From assembly GCA_902599445.1 (NCBI GenBank), contig CACKFK010000006.1, forward strand, positions 1-64,000: a stretch of 64,000 nt of DNA. Reading direction: 5' to 3'. The notes beneath the pieces are model-generated. The model saw only the letters and a program-made list of their open reading frames with translations, had not been told where the DNA came from and searched no databases. The position numbers and the translations under genes are program-made. Shown here piece after piece: positions 10,848-20,166 of the stretch. Numbering within the stretch: position 1 is the first letter of the stretch; each line of letters starts with the position of its first letter. The DNA comes from an uncultured Alphaproteobacteria bacterium (lineage in GTDB: Bacteria; Pseudomonadota; Alphaproteobacteria; Rhodobacterales; Rhodobacteraceae).

Positions 10848-11816
10848 TTGAACATCAGAGGAAAAAGTATGAATGTATCCGATAACACGACAGAAATCAC
10901 CAATGATTTGGAACGTAAATACATAACGAAGATGTTCAAAGATTTTTCCTTAGAGGTCACGCCTATTGGTTTATCAAAAATTGTTAGCCTTTCAGAATTT
11001 ATCAGACCCTCCACTACTATATATATTACATTTCTACCCGGAACGAATTATGAAGAAACTGTAGAAACAGCAAAAAAAATCCGCCTGGCAGGTTTCAATC
11101 CGGCTCCTCATTTTGCTGCTCGGTCGATAGCTTCAAAAGAGATACTTGAAGATTATGTCCAGAGGGTCACTGGAGAGGCTGGAGTTAAAAAAATTTTAAT
11201 AGTAGCAGGTGCTGGAAAGAGTCAACTAGGTCCTTACCCTGATACTATAAGCCTGCTAGAAACAGGGATTTTTGACAAATATGGCATAACAGAAATTGGC
11301 GTCGCCGGTCATCCTGAAGGAAGTCCCGACATTTCAGACAAGGAAATCAGTAAGGCCTTGTTACTTAAGAATGAAATTGCTAACAGGACAGACGCATCCT
11401 TTTTTATCATAAGCCAATTTTGCTTTGACTCCAAAACAGTGCTGAATTGGGCAAAAAATATTAATTCAGAGGGTAACAAATTACCGATTATTATTGGGAT
11501 TCCAGGTGTAGCTAAATTATCTACTCTACTCAAATATTCAATTGCTTGCGGTATTGGTAATTCTATGCATTTTCTCAGGAAGAAAGGCAGTAAAATGATT
11601 AACCTTATTAAAACACAGTTTCCCGACCGTCTCGTAAGAGAGTTAGTGAAACCCCACTTAGATGAGATAGAGACTGGAATAGAAGGATTGCATATTTATC
11701 CGCTAGGTGGTCTGAGGCAAAGTGCTGAATGGGCATACAACACTTTGGACGGCCACTTTCAACTGACAAAAGATGGTTTTAATGTTCTGGAAGAATTAAG
11801 CAAAAAACAAAACTAA
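10848..11816 (+). CDS. Methylenetetrahydrofolate reductase-like protein
   Basis: 322 aa TIM-barrel MetF-like: NPAPHFAARSIAS, AGHPEGSPDIS, GIPGVAKLSTLLKYS, IEGLHIYPLGGL; true start may be the ATG at 10869. Confidence 0.8.
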   Translation: MNIRGKSMNVSDNTTEITNDLERKYITKMFKDFSLEVTPIGLSKIVSLSEFIRPSTTIYITFLPGTNYEETVETAKKIRLAGFNPAPHFAARSIASKEILEDYVQRVTGEAGVKKILIVAGAGKSQLGPYPDTISLLETGIFDKYGITEIGVAGHPEGSPDISDKEISKALLLKNEIANRTDASFFIISQFCFDSKTVLNWAKNINSEGNKLPIIIGIPGVAKLSTLLKYSIACGIGNSMHFLRKKGSKMINLIKTQFPDRLVRELVKPHLDEIETGIEGLHIYPLGGLRQSAEWAYNTLDGHFQLTKDGFNVLEELSKKQN

Positions 11817-11841
11817 TCTCATCAAAATGATTGAAAGAGCC

Positions 11842-12747
11842 CTAAAAAAGGCACCATTTCATAATTGATTTTTGCACATGTAGTCTGTTCTCGGCTTGAG
11901 TTAGAAAAACTCTAAAGAATTGCTCAGCAATTTGAGAACTAATTTCTTTTTCCCGATAAAGGGGCATGCAATGAAATATCAAGCATTCTGATTTGACACC
12001 CTTTAATAAATCTTTGGTGATGCAATAATCTTTCATAAGGTTCGCGCGTTCATTTCTTTCTGACTCAGTCTGGTGCATTGAGAACCAGGTATCAGTTACC
12101 AATAGATCTGCGCTTTCTACAGCCTTTTCTGGATCTTGTTCGAAGTCACAATTAAGTGAATCTATTGATTTATATGGCCTCAATATTTCGGGACCGGAAT
12201 AAACAAACTCAAAATCAAACTTTTCTGCTGAATGTATATAACTATTGCAAACATTGTTACCATCCCCCAGCCATACGATTTTCTTACCCTTGATTGGACC
12301 CATAAGTTCCTCATAGGTAAAAATGTCACTCAAAACTTGGCATGGGTGAGAAGTATTACTCAACCCATTTATCACTGGAACTATAGAATTTTCTGTTAAC
12401 TCAAGGAAATCGTGATGGTCATCTGTTCTAAGTACAATCATATCTACATATTTAGATAAAACTTGAGCAGTGTCAGACATTTTTTCCGAATTCGACAACT
12501 GCATATCATCACTAGAAACAGATATTGATTTCCCACCCATTTGAGTTACACCTACATCAAACGAAAATCTCGTTCTAGTTGATGGTTTCTTGAAAAGCAA
12601 AGCCACCACTCGATCACTTAATACCGGGTTGGTATCTATGCCCCCCATGTGCGATCCAATCCTTGATTTCTTTAGACACGCAGAATCCTTTAGCATGATC
12701 CTCAGTTGATCTAAATCAATTTCTCGAATGTCTATAAAATGTTTCAA
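11842..12747 (-). CDS. argF: Ornithine carbamoyltransferase
   Basis: FKKPSTRTRFSFDVG carbamoyl phosphate motif, HPCQ, HCMP near C-terminus; overlaps argD. Confidence 0.9.
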   Translation of the reverse strand: MKHFIDIREIDLDQLRIMLKDSACLKKSRIGSHMGGIDTNPVLSDRVVALLFKKPSTRTRFSFDVGVTQMGGKSISVSSDDMQLSNSEKMSDTAQVLSKYVDMIVLRTDDHHDFLELTENSIVPVINGLSNTSHPCQVLSDIFTYEELMGPIKGKKIVWLGDGNNVCNSYIHSAEKFDFEFVYSGPEILRPYKSIDSLNCDFEQDPEKAVESADLLVTDTWFSMHQTESERNERANLMKDYCITKDLLKGVKSECLIFHCMPLYREKEISSQIAEQFFRVFLTQAENRLHVQKSIMKWCLF

Positions 12748-13913
12748 AGCCTAATACTTTCGGCTGTTTTGGTCAACAATCCTATAGCCAAATCAACTTC
12801 AGATTCGGTGATATTTAGTGGTGGTAAAATTCTGACAACGTTTTCAGATGCTGGCACAGTTAGTATTCCTTGATTAAAAGCTGTCTCTACAAAAAGGTCA
12901 TTTTTGATATTCATTTTCAAACCTAACATTAACCCTGTTCCCCTTACTTCCTTGAAGATGGACGGGTAGCTATCAACTATAGCTTTTAATTTCTGAGAAA
13001 AATAGTTCGATATCTTTATTACATTTGGTAAGAATTTTTCTGAAAGCACTTGATTAAGCACTTCACAACCAACTGCACAAGCTAAAGGGTTTCCACCATA
13101 AGTAGTGCCATGAGAACCTGTAGTCATTCCCTCTGCCGCTCTTTTTGTTGCTATACATGCTCCTAGTGGCATTCCTCCTCCTATACCTTTGGCTATCGTC
13201 ATGATGTCTGGAACAATCCCTACCCATTCATGGGCAAACAGCTTACCGCTTCTACCAACACCGCACTGAACTTCATCAAAAATCAATAGAACACCAAATT
13301 TGTCACAAATATCCCTAAGTAAATGAATCGTTTTACTTGGTACAATCTTTATACCACCTTCTCCCTGAATAGGTTCAATTATAACTGCTGCCGTTTTAGG
13401 GGTTATACTATTAATTAGTGCACGTTCGTCATTCATATCAACAGATTTGCAGCCAGGTAAAAGTGGCCCAAAACCCTCTTTCATTTTTTGAGAGCTAGAA
13501 GTAGAGATAGCCCCTATAGATCTGCCATGAAAGGATCCATCGAAAGAAATTATCTCATGACGATTATCGTTTCTATTCGAGTGAAATTTTCTTGCCATTT
13601 TTATGGCACATTCAGTAGACTCGGTACCAGAGTTGGTGAAAAAAGCTACGTCTGCAAAGGTATTAGATATAAGGATTTTGGCTAATTTTTCTTGATTGGT
13701 TATTCTGTATAAATTAGATGTATGCCACAATTCTTGAGCTTGATTTCTCAACGCTGAAACTAGATTTTTGTTGCAATGGCCCAACACATTAACAGCTATA
13801 CCAGCCCCAATATCCAAGTATCTTGAGCCATCATCCGCTTCTAACCAGACTCCTTCACCTTTGACAAAGGAAATCTGCTTTCTGTTAAAGACTGGTAGTA
13901 AATACTTTTCCAT
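12744..13913 (-). CDS. argD: Acetylornithine/N-succinyldiaminopimelate aminotransferase
   Basis: Class III aminotransferase: FFTNSGTESTECAIKMAR, IIEPIQGEGGI, LLIFDEVQCGVGRSG, MTIAKGIGGGMPLGA; next to argF and gcrA. Confidence 0.95.
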   Translation of the reverse strand: MEKYLLPVFNRKQISFVKGEGVWLEADDGSRYLDIGAGIAVNVLGHCNKNLVSALRNQAQELWHTSNLYRITNQEKLAKILISNTFADVAFFTNSGTESTECAIKMARKFHSNRNDNRHEIISFDGSFHGRSIGAISTSSSQKMKEGFGPLLPGCKSVDMNDERALINSITPKTAAVIIEPIQGEGGIKIVPSKTIHLLRDICDKFGVLLIFDEVQCGVGRSGKLFAHEWVGIVPDIMTIAKGIGGGMPLGACIATKRAAEGMTTGSHGTTYGGNPLACAVGCEVLNQVLSEKFLPNVIKISNYFSQKLKAIVDSYPSIFKEVRGTGLMLGLKMNIKNDLFVETAFNQGILTVPASENVVRILPPLNITESEVDLAIGLLTKTAESIRL

Positions 13914-14243
13914 GTCAGAACAATAAAGAGTTTAAATTAAAATTTCAACAAAAGCCATCACCAGAAAAACCTAATTACAATAAGTGGGTTAGTTAATATT
14001 TTGACTTTATAGTTGGGTAGTGGTGTTTAATTTAGTAGTGTTGAATATACCTTGAATACTTTCGACCTTTTTCCCAAAATAAAGTTCTTGAAATTAAAGA
14101 ATCCTATAGTAGATATACTTATCATGTTTATAATTTTGGGAATGAATTACAATATTATTTTTAGCACTGGAGTATTTATAGATATGATTTATCATAGAGC
14201 ATAGATTAGAAAATCCGAAGAATTTATTTAAGGAAAAGCACCC

Positions 14244-14888
14244 ATGGCCTGGACCCGTGAAAGAGTAGAAATACTAACAAATTTGTGGAAAAGTGGTAAA
14301 AGCGCGAGCCAAATAGCCGATGAATTGGGCGAGGGCGTATCTCGAAATGCGGTAATAGGCAAAATCCATAGATTAGGTTTATCTGAAAGAAGTGGCAAAA
14401 CCAAAGACAAAACTGAACTGGTGCAAAAGAAAAATCCATTCTCGAACCTACCACCATTGAAGGGGCTTACTAATACCGAGAAAAGTCCTTCAAAACATAA
14501 TAAGCAAACGGACATGGATGTTAAGCCCACAAAGAAAAGAGGAAGAAAACCATCCCAAATCTCAGCAAAAAAAAGAGAACGAACCAACGGGCAATACGAT
14601 AAAGATAATGATTTTATGAAGGAGAATATAGAGCCTAATGCTGAAAATGGCGTATCTGAGTTCGATAAAGAAGCCTTGGCCAATATGATTGAGATAGAGA
14701 AAAAATCTAAAAAGTTATCCTTATTGGAGCTTACTGAAAGAACATGTAAATGGCCTATAGGTGATCCAGCGACTTCTGAATTTTGGTTTTGTGGACATCA
14801 AGCAGAAAGTGGCAAGCCTTATTGCGCTAGCCATATAGCTATAGCATTCCAACCTATTTCTACTAGACGAGAGAAAAAACAAAGATAA
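14244..14888 (+). CDS. gcrA: GcrA-family cell cycle regulator
   Basis: MAWTRERVEILTNLWKSGKSASQIADELGEGVSRNAVIGKIHRLGLSER, canonical GcrA N-terminus; divergent from argDF as in other alphaproteobacteria. Confidence 0.95.
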   Translation: MAWTRERVEILTNLWKSGKSASQIADELGEGVSRNAVIGKIHRLGLSERSGKTKDKTELVQKKNPFSNLPPLKGLTNTEKSPSKHNKQTDMDVKPTKKRGRKPSQISAKKRERTNGQYDKDNDFMKENIEPNAENGVSEFDKEALANMIEIEKKSKKLSLLELTERTCKWPIGDPATSEFWFCGHQAESGKPYCASHIAIAFQPISTRREKKQR

Positions 14889-14914
14889 ACTAGAAATTTA
14901 AGAAACCATAAAGA

Positions 14915-15337
14915 ATGATAAAGTACACCCTGCAATGCGAAAACCATCATCAATTTGATAGCTGGTTTGCCTCATCTGACGCTTTTGACAAACTGAAATC
15001 TTCAAATCTTCTGGCTTGTGAAGTGTGTGGAAGCAATTCTATTTCTAAGTCTTTAATGGCTCCTAGCGTAAAGCCTAAAACTGATAAAATGGTTAAGGAG
15101 CCTTTCCCTCAGCTAAAACTAAAAGAAGATTCTCTAATTAAGGAATTAAGAAAGAGTGTAGAAAAAAATTGTGACTACGTAGGAGATAAATTCGCCGAGG
15201 AAGCGCGTGCTATTCATGATGGAAATTCTCCTGAAAGATCAATTTATGGTAATGCAACTCTGAAACAGGCTAAATCTTTATCTGAAGATGGGATCCCCAT
15301 AGCTCCTTTGCCTTGGTATTATATAAAAAGTAATTAG
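14915..15337 (+). CDS. DUF1178 family protein
   Basis: MIKYTLQCENHHQFDSWFASSDAFDKLKSSNLLACEVCGSNSISKSLMAPSV, C-terminal GIPIAPLPW. Confidence 0.85.
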   Translation: MIKYTLQCENHHQFDSWFASSDAFDKLKSSNLLACEVCGSNSISKSLMAPSVKPKTDKMVKEPFPQLKLKEDSLIKELRKSVEKNCDYVGDKFAEEARAIHDGNSPERSIYGNATLKQAKSLSEDGIPIAPLPWYYIKSN

Positions 15338-15397
15338 GTTTTGCATTGACTGTTGTATTCGGTGGGCAACTGAAAAGCTAAGAGAGGTACATACAAT

Positions 15398-16630
15398 TTG
15401 TCAAGATTAGTTATGAAGTTTGGGGGCACTTCCGTTGCCAGCTTGTCAAAGATGAGGAGCGTTACCTCGAAAATTCAAAAAGAAGTGGAAAATGGAAACC
15501 AAGTAATACTAGTTGTTTCGGCTATGGCAGGAACAACCGATGAATTAATTGGTAAGGTCACACAAATCTCCCCATTATATGATGCAAGAGAATATGATGT
15601 AATCGTTTCGTCAGGCGAGAATGTGTCTGCAGGATTAATTGCACTCCTATTACAAAGTATGGGAATTAATGCAAGAAGTTGGCAAGGTTGGCAAATTCCA
15701 ATGAAAACAACCGACGATCATTCTAATGCAAGAATTAAAGAAATAAACATCAAGAATTTACAAGAGAAGTTCTTTCTTGGGATGCAGGTTGCAGTCATTG
15801 CAGGCTTCCAAGGCATTAGTGATAATGGGAGAATAACTACTTTGGGACGTGGTGGCTCAGACACCACGGCAGTTGCTTTGGCTGCAGCATTTGGAGCTCA
15901 TAGGTGCGACATATATACGGATGTTGATGGAGTTTTCACCACTGATCCCAAAATAACACCAAATGCACAAAAATTGGAAAGGATCTCATATGAAGAAATG
16001 CTAGAACTAGCCTCGCTGGGCGCAAAAGTATTACAAACAAGATCAGTTGAGTTGGCCATGAACTATAAAGTTAAGCTTAGAGTACTGAACAGCTTTACTA
16101 ACGGCTCTGGTACTTTGGTATGTGATGAGGAGGACATTATGGAAAAGAGTATAGTTTCAGGAATAACTTTTTCCAGAGACGAGGCAAAAGTTACAATTGT
16201 CGGAATTAGGGATAAACCAGGCATGGCTGGTAGTGTCTTCCATTACCTCTCCCAAGCAAATATTAATGTGGACATGATAATACAGAACATATCGGAAGAT
16301 GGATTGGCAGATGTTACTTTTTCATGCCCAACTTCCCAAGTAAATGCTGCAAGAAAGTCTCTTGAGAAAGGAAAAGCAGACAAGGCATTCAATTATGCTA
16401 AATTGGTTGAAGATAAGCAGGTTGCTAAGATTTCAATTGTAGGAATAGGAATGCGAAGTCACTCAGGTGTAGCACAAACCATGTTCAAAACACTTGGAGA
16501 GGAAAACATAAATATCAAAGTAATATCCACTTCTGAGATTAAGATTTCCGTTCTGGTTGATGGGAAATACCTTGAGTTGGCAGTACAAGCCCTTCACGAA
16601 GCTTTTGAACTTGGAAGGGCTTTGGCTTAA
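15398..16630 (+). CDS. lysC: Aspartate kinase
   Basis: VMKFGGTSVAS, GRGGSDTTAVALAAA, tandem ACT domains; TTG start. Confidence 0.96.
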   Translation: MSRLVMKFGGTSVASLSKMRSVTSKIQKEVENGNQVILVVSAMAGTTDELIGKVTQISPLYDAREYDVIVSSGENVSAGLIALLLQSMGINARSWQGWQIPMKTTDDHSNARIKEINIKNLQEKFFLGMQVAVIAGFQGISDNGRITTLGRGGSDTTAVALAAAFGAHRCDIYTDVDGVFTTDPKITPNAQKLERISYEEMLELASLGAKVLQTRSVELAMNYKVKLRVLNSFTNGSGTLVCDEEDIMEKSIVSGITFSRDEAKVTIVGIRDKPGMAGSVFHYLSQANINVDMIIQNISEDGLADVTFSCPTSQVNAARKSLEKGKADKAFNYAKLVEDKQVAKISIVGIGMRSHSGVAQTMFKTLGEENINIKVISTSEIKISVLVDGKYLELAVQALHEAFELGRALA

Positions 16631-18918
16631 TGATCCCACCAAAAAAAAATGTTGACTCTAGAATACTCTTACAAAGATTGAAACAGACACTGGCTGAACA
16701 AGGGGAAGCACAAGCTAGGCTTAACGAAATTGTGAAATTGATTGCCACTTCAATGGAATCCGAAGTATGCTCAATCTATCTTAGGAGAACCGATGATGTT
16801 CTGGAATTGTACGCTACGGAAGGCCTTTTTACTACTGCCGTACATTATTCTGAATTGAAGCTTGGACAAGGTTTAGTTGGAAAAATTGCTGAAAATGCCG
16901 AACCTATTAACACTTCAAAGGTAGCCAAAACAAAAGGTTTTCGATATCTCCCAGAAACGGGTGAAGAGAGATTTAAATCCTTTCTCGGAGTACCTATACA
17001 ACGTCTTGGTACGGTTCTAGGCGTCCTGGTGATACAGAACCTCACCGAAAGAGAATACAGTGATGATGAAGTTTATGGATTAGAGATTGTTGCGATGGTA
17101 TTAGCTGAGATGGCAGAACTTGGAGTGTTTACAGAATCAGGGAACAAACACAAATTAAGCCAAGAAAAGAAAGGCCCTTTCACAGCCATCGGCCTTATAG
17201 GTAAAGAGGGAGTAGCTCTGGGAACAGTAGTTCTCCTAAACCCTGAAATAAAAATTACTAATCCAGTTGCTGATAATCCAATTTTGGAAAAAGAAAAGCT
17301 CAATGTAGCACTAACCAAATTAAAAAATGAATTATCTGAAAACATTAGCAGAAAACACTTTAAACAAAAAAGAGAATTTTTGGAAATACTTGAAACCCAC
17401 AAGTTACTGATCGAAGACAAGGGATGGCTCAATAGAATGGAGGTATCTATAGATAATGGGCTTTCAGCAACTGTTGCAGTGGAAAAAGAACAAACAGAAA
17501 CCAAAGCAAGGATAGCTAAGGTCCAAAATTACTATTTTAAGGAGCGTCTCAATGAATTCTATGAGATCTCCAACACTTTACTCAAGATACTAACTAAACA
17601 GAAATCAAAATTGAAACTAGGAACAATCACTTCTCCAATTTTGCTGGCAAGAAATGTTAGCCCCCTTGAATTAATTTCTATGCATGAGCATTTGAAAGGA
17701 GTGATTCTGGAAGAGGGTTCTGTAGGTAGCCACGCTACGATCATTTGTAGAGCCTTGAATATACCCCTAGTGATACAAGCTAAAGCAATTATTGAAAAGG
17801 CTGCACATGGAGATAGGGTGATACTGGATGGCGATCAAGCAATGATTAATCTAAGACCTGAGGAGGAAGTGATACAAGCATATACTAGCAAACTATCCAT
17901 GAGAACTAAGGCCCAGGAATCTTTCCTAGCAATTAGAGACCTTAGTGCTGTGACACTTGATGGTATAAAGATTTCCTTAATGATTAACGCAGGATTAATG
18001 GCTGATCTTCCTTCTTTAGCCAAATCAGGGGCTGAAGGTGTCGGACTTTACCGTACAGAATTGCAGTTTTTGATCAGTAATACTGTACCTAAACGATCTG
18101 AACAGGCACAAATTTATTCTAAAGTATTGGACTCTGCCAAAGGTTTGCCTGTTTTCTTTAGAACATTAGATGTTGGCTCCGATAAAATACTACCAAGTAT
18201 AACACCTGAAATAGAGCCAAATCCTGCCCTAGGTTGGCGAGCGATAAGACTTTCGTTGGAAAAATCAGGTGTATTCAAGATGCAAGCCCAAGCACTAATA
18301 AGAGGTGCCCATGGCCGAGATCTGAACATTGTAATTCCGCTAGTAGCCAAGCCTACCGAATTTGATCAAGCTAAGGAAATAATACTCTCAGAAATAGTTA
18401 GAGAGAAACGGCGAAAACATCTTGTGCCGAAATCTATAATGGTAGGTGCTATGCTCGAAGTACCAAGTCTTGCTTTTGCCTCAGAATCATTCTTTAAAAA
18501 TGCAGATTTCATAATGGTTGGAGGGAATGACTTGAAACAGTTCTTTTTTGCAGCTGATCGAGAAAATGAAAAAGTCCGAAGAAGATACGATGTATTAAGC
18601 ACGAGTTTCTTGTCATTTTTAAGTTTAATTTGTGAAAGATGTAACCAATCCAAAATTCCATTAAGTTTCTGTGGTGAGGATGCTGGTAAACCTATAGAAG
18701 CACTTGTATTATCTGCCTTGGGATTTAGAACGCTTTCTATGCAACCTGATTGCATTGGACCTGTGAAATCTTTACTTAGAAGTGTTTCTCTATCTGAAAT
18801 CAAGGCATTAATAACTGGCTGTTTAGAGGAAAATATTGAAACAGTACGGCTACCCATAACAAAATATCTCGAAGAGACAAATATATATAGTGCCAAAATG
18901 GCTAATAACACAGCATAG
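16630..18918 (+). CDS. ptsP: Phosphoenolpyruvate--protein phosphotransferase (nitrogen PTS EI)
   Basis: N-terminal GAF domain, GSVGSHATIICRALNIPLVI active-site His, GVGLYRTELQF, FCGEDAGKP; stop/start overlap with lysC. Confidence 0.94.
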   Translation: MIPPKKNVDSRILLQRLKQTLAEQGEAQARLNEIVKLIATSMESEVCSIYLRRTDDVLELYATEGLFTTAVHYSELKLGQGLVGKIAENAEPINTSKVAKTKGFRYLPETGEERFKSFLGVPIQRLGTVLGVLVIQNLTEREYSDDEVYGLEIVAMVLAEMAELGVFTESGNKHKLSQEKKGPFTAIGLIGKEGVALGTVVLLNPEIKITNPVADNPILEKEKLNVALTKLKNELSENISRKHFKQKREFLEILETHKLLIEDKGWLNRMEVSIDNGLSATVAVEKEQTETKARIAKVQNYYFKERLNEFYEISNTLLKILTKQKSKLKLGTITSPILLARNVSPLELISMHEHLKGVILEEGSVGSHATIICRALNIPLVIQAKAIIEKAAHGDRVILDGDQAMINLRPEEEVIQAYTSKLSMRTKAQESFLAIRDLSAVTLDGIKISLMINAGLMADLPSLAKSGAEGVGLYRTELQFLISNTVPKRSEQAQIYSKVLDSAKGLPVFFRTLDVGSDKILPSITPEIEPNPALGWRAIRLSLEKSGVFKMQAQALIRGAHGRDLNIVIPLVAKPTEFDQAKEIILSEIVREKRRKHLVPKSIMVGAMLEVPSLAFASESFFKNADFIMVGGNDLKQFFFAADRENEKVRRRYDVLSTSFLSFLSLICERCNQSKIPLSFCGEDAGKPIEALVLSALGFRTLSMQPDCIGPVKSLLRSVSLSEIKALITGCLEENIETVRLPITKYLEETNIYSAKMANNTA

Positions 18919-18926
18919 AAGACCTC

Positions 18927-19427
18927 TCACACATATTTGCGCACCTCACCAGTTAATCCCTCAAATGAACCTAATTGAAGTTCTAAGAACAAAACTCTTC
19001 TGGGGTCGGTAGGAGGAGGAAAGGTTATTTTTTGTTTTGTCTGCTGCCTAAAACCAAAGTTTCTATAATAATCGATATCTCCTATTAATATAGATCTTTT
19101 CCAGCCATTAACTCTTGATTTATTTAGGGATAATCTCAATAGAGTGGATCCTATTCCTTCGCCCTGCACTATTGGATGAACTGCCACTGGCCCTGTGAGA
19201 AGTGAATCACTTTTTGGATCGTTACCAATAAGAATAGGCCACTGACGAACTACACCCAAGACATCACCCAATTCATCTTTTGCTATGAAACATAGTGACT
19301 CTACTCTTTGCACATCTTTCCGCAACGAATACGAACTCAAATGTATCCTACTTGGAGAAAATGCTAAATCCAATAGATTTTCTACAGCTTCCCAATCCTT
19401 TTCACCCTCTTTTTTAAATTGAATCAT
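18927..19427 (-). CDS. GNAT family N-acetyltransferase
   Basis: LTGPVAVHPIVQGEGIGSTLLRLSLNKSRVNGWKRSILIGDIDYYRNFGF. Confidence 0.85.
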   Translation of the reverse strand: MIQFKKEGEKDWEAVENLLDLAFSPSRIHLSSYSLRKDVQRVESLCFIAKDELGDVLGVVRQWPILIGNDPKSDSLLTGPVAVHPIVQGEGIGSTLLRLSLNKSRVNGWKRSILIGDIDYYRNFGFRQQTKQKITFPPPTDPRRVLFLELQLGSFEGLTGEVRKYV

Positions 19428-19563
19428 CTTAATACTAAGTAAATCTTTTTATCGAATTGCCATCTAATCTAATTGATCTTATGATATAGTATATAATTAG
19501 TACCCTAGCAAAAAGCTAATGGAATAATTAGTCCCTTTAAGAAACTGTTTTAATACAAATTCA

Positions 19564-20166
19564 ATGTTCTATACCCCTAAAACTGGCCACAAATTACTTC
19601 ATAACCCCTTCAAGGCTATAGTAGCACCACGCCCAATAGGGTGGATCTCCTCTATCGATAAGAATAGCAATGTGAACCTCGCCCCATATAGTTTTTTTAA
19701 TGCAATAGCAGATGATCCTCCTATGGTAATGTTCGCGACGAATGGGAAAAAACCTGATAACATGGGAATTAAGGATAGCCTATCAAATATAACTGAAACG
19801 AAAGAATTCGTGGTAAATACCGTTAGTAAACCATTATTAAAGAGTATGAATCTAACTTCCGGAAACTATCCTAAAGATATTGATGAGTTTAATATTTCAA
19901 AACTAGAGAAAGCTAATTGTAAACTGGTTAGTCCTCCCCGTATTTTTCAGTCACCAGCTTCACTCGAATGCAAATTGTTTAAGTTGGTTAAACTCCCAGG
20001 GAAGAATAATAACATGATTATTGGTGAGGTCGTTGGGGTTCATCTGTCTGACAAATTTATCAAGGAAGGAATTTTCGATATTCTTGCCTTTAATCCCATT
20101 GCTCGCTTGGGCTACAAGGACTATACCACAGTATTAGAGAAATTCTCCTTGGAAAGACCTTCCTAA
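19564..20166 (+). CDS. Flavin reductase family protein (DIM6/NTAB-like)
   Basis: FKAIVAPRPIGWISSIDKNSNVNLAPYSFFNAIADDPPMVMFATNGKKPDN. Confidence 0.9.
   Translation: MFYTPKTGHKLLHNPFKAIVAPRPIGWISSIDKNSNVNLAPYSFFNAIADDPPMVMFATNGKKPDNMGIKDSLSNITETKEFVVNTVSKPLLKSMNLTSGNYPKDIDEFNISKLEKANCKLVSPPRIFQSPASLECKLFKLVKLPGKNNNMIIGEVVGVHLSDKFIKEGIFDILAFNPIARLGYKDYTTVLEKFSLERPS

Noticed and set aside
14099-14103. GANTC (CcrM) site upstream of gcrA as a regulatory signal
   Set aside because: A single GAATC in a ~330-bp spacer is expected by chance; no cluster.
18366-18911. 181-aa minus-strand ORF
   Set aside because: Shadow ORF antisense to ptsP.
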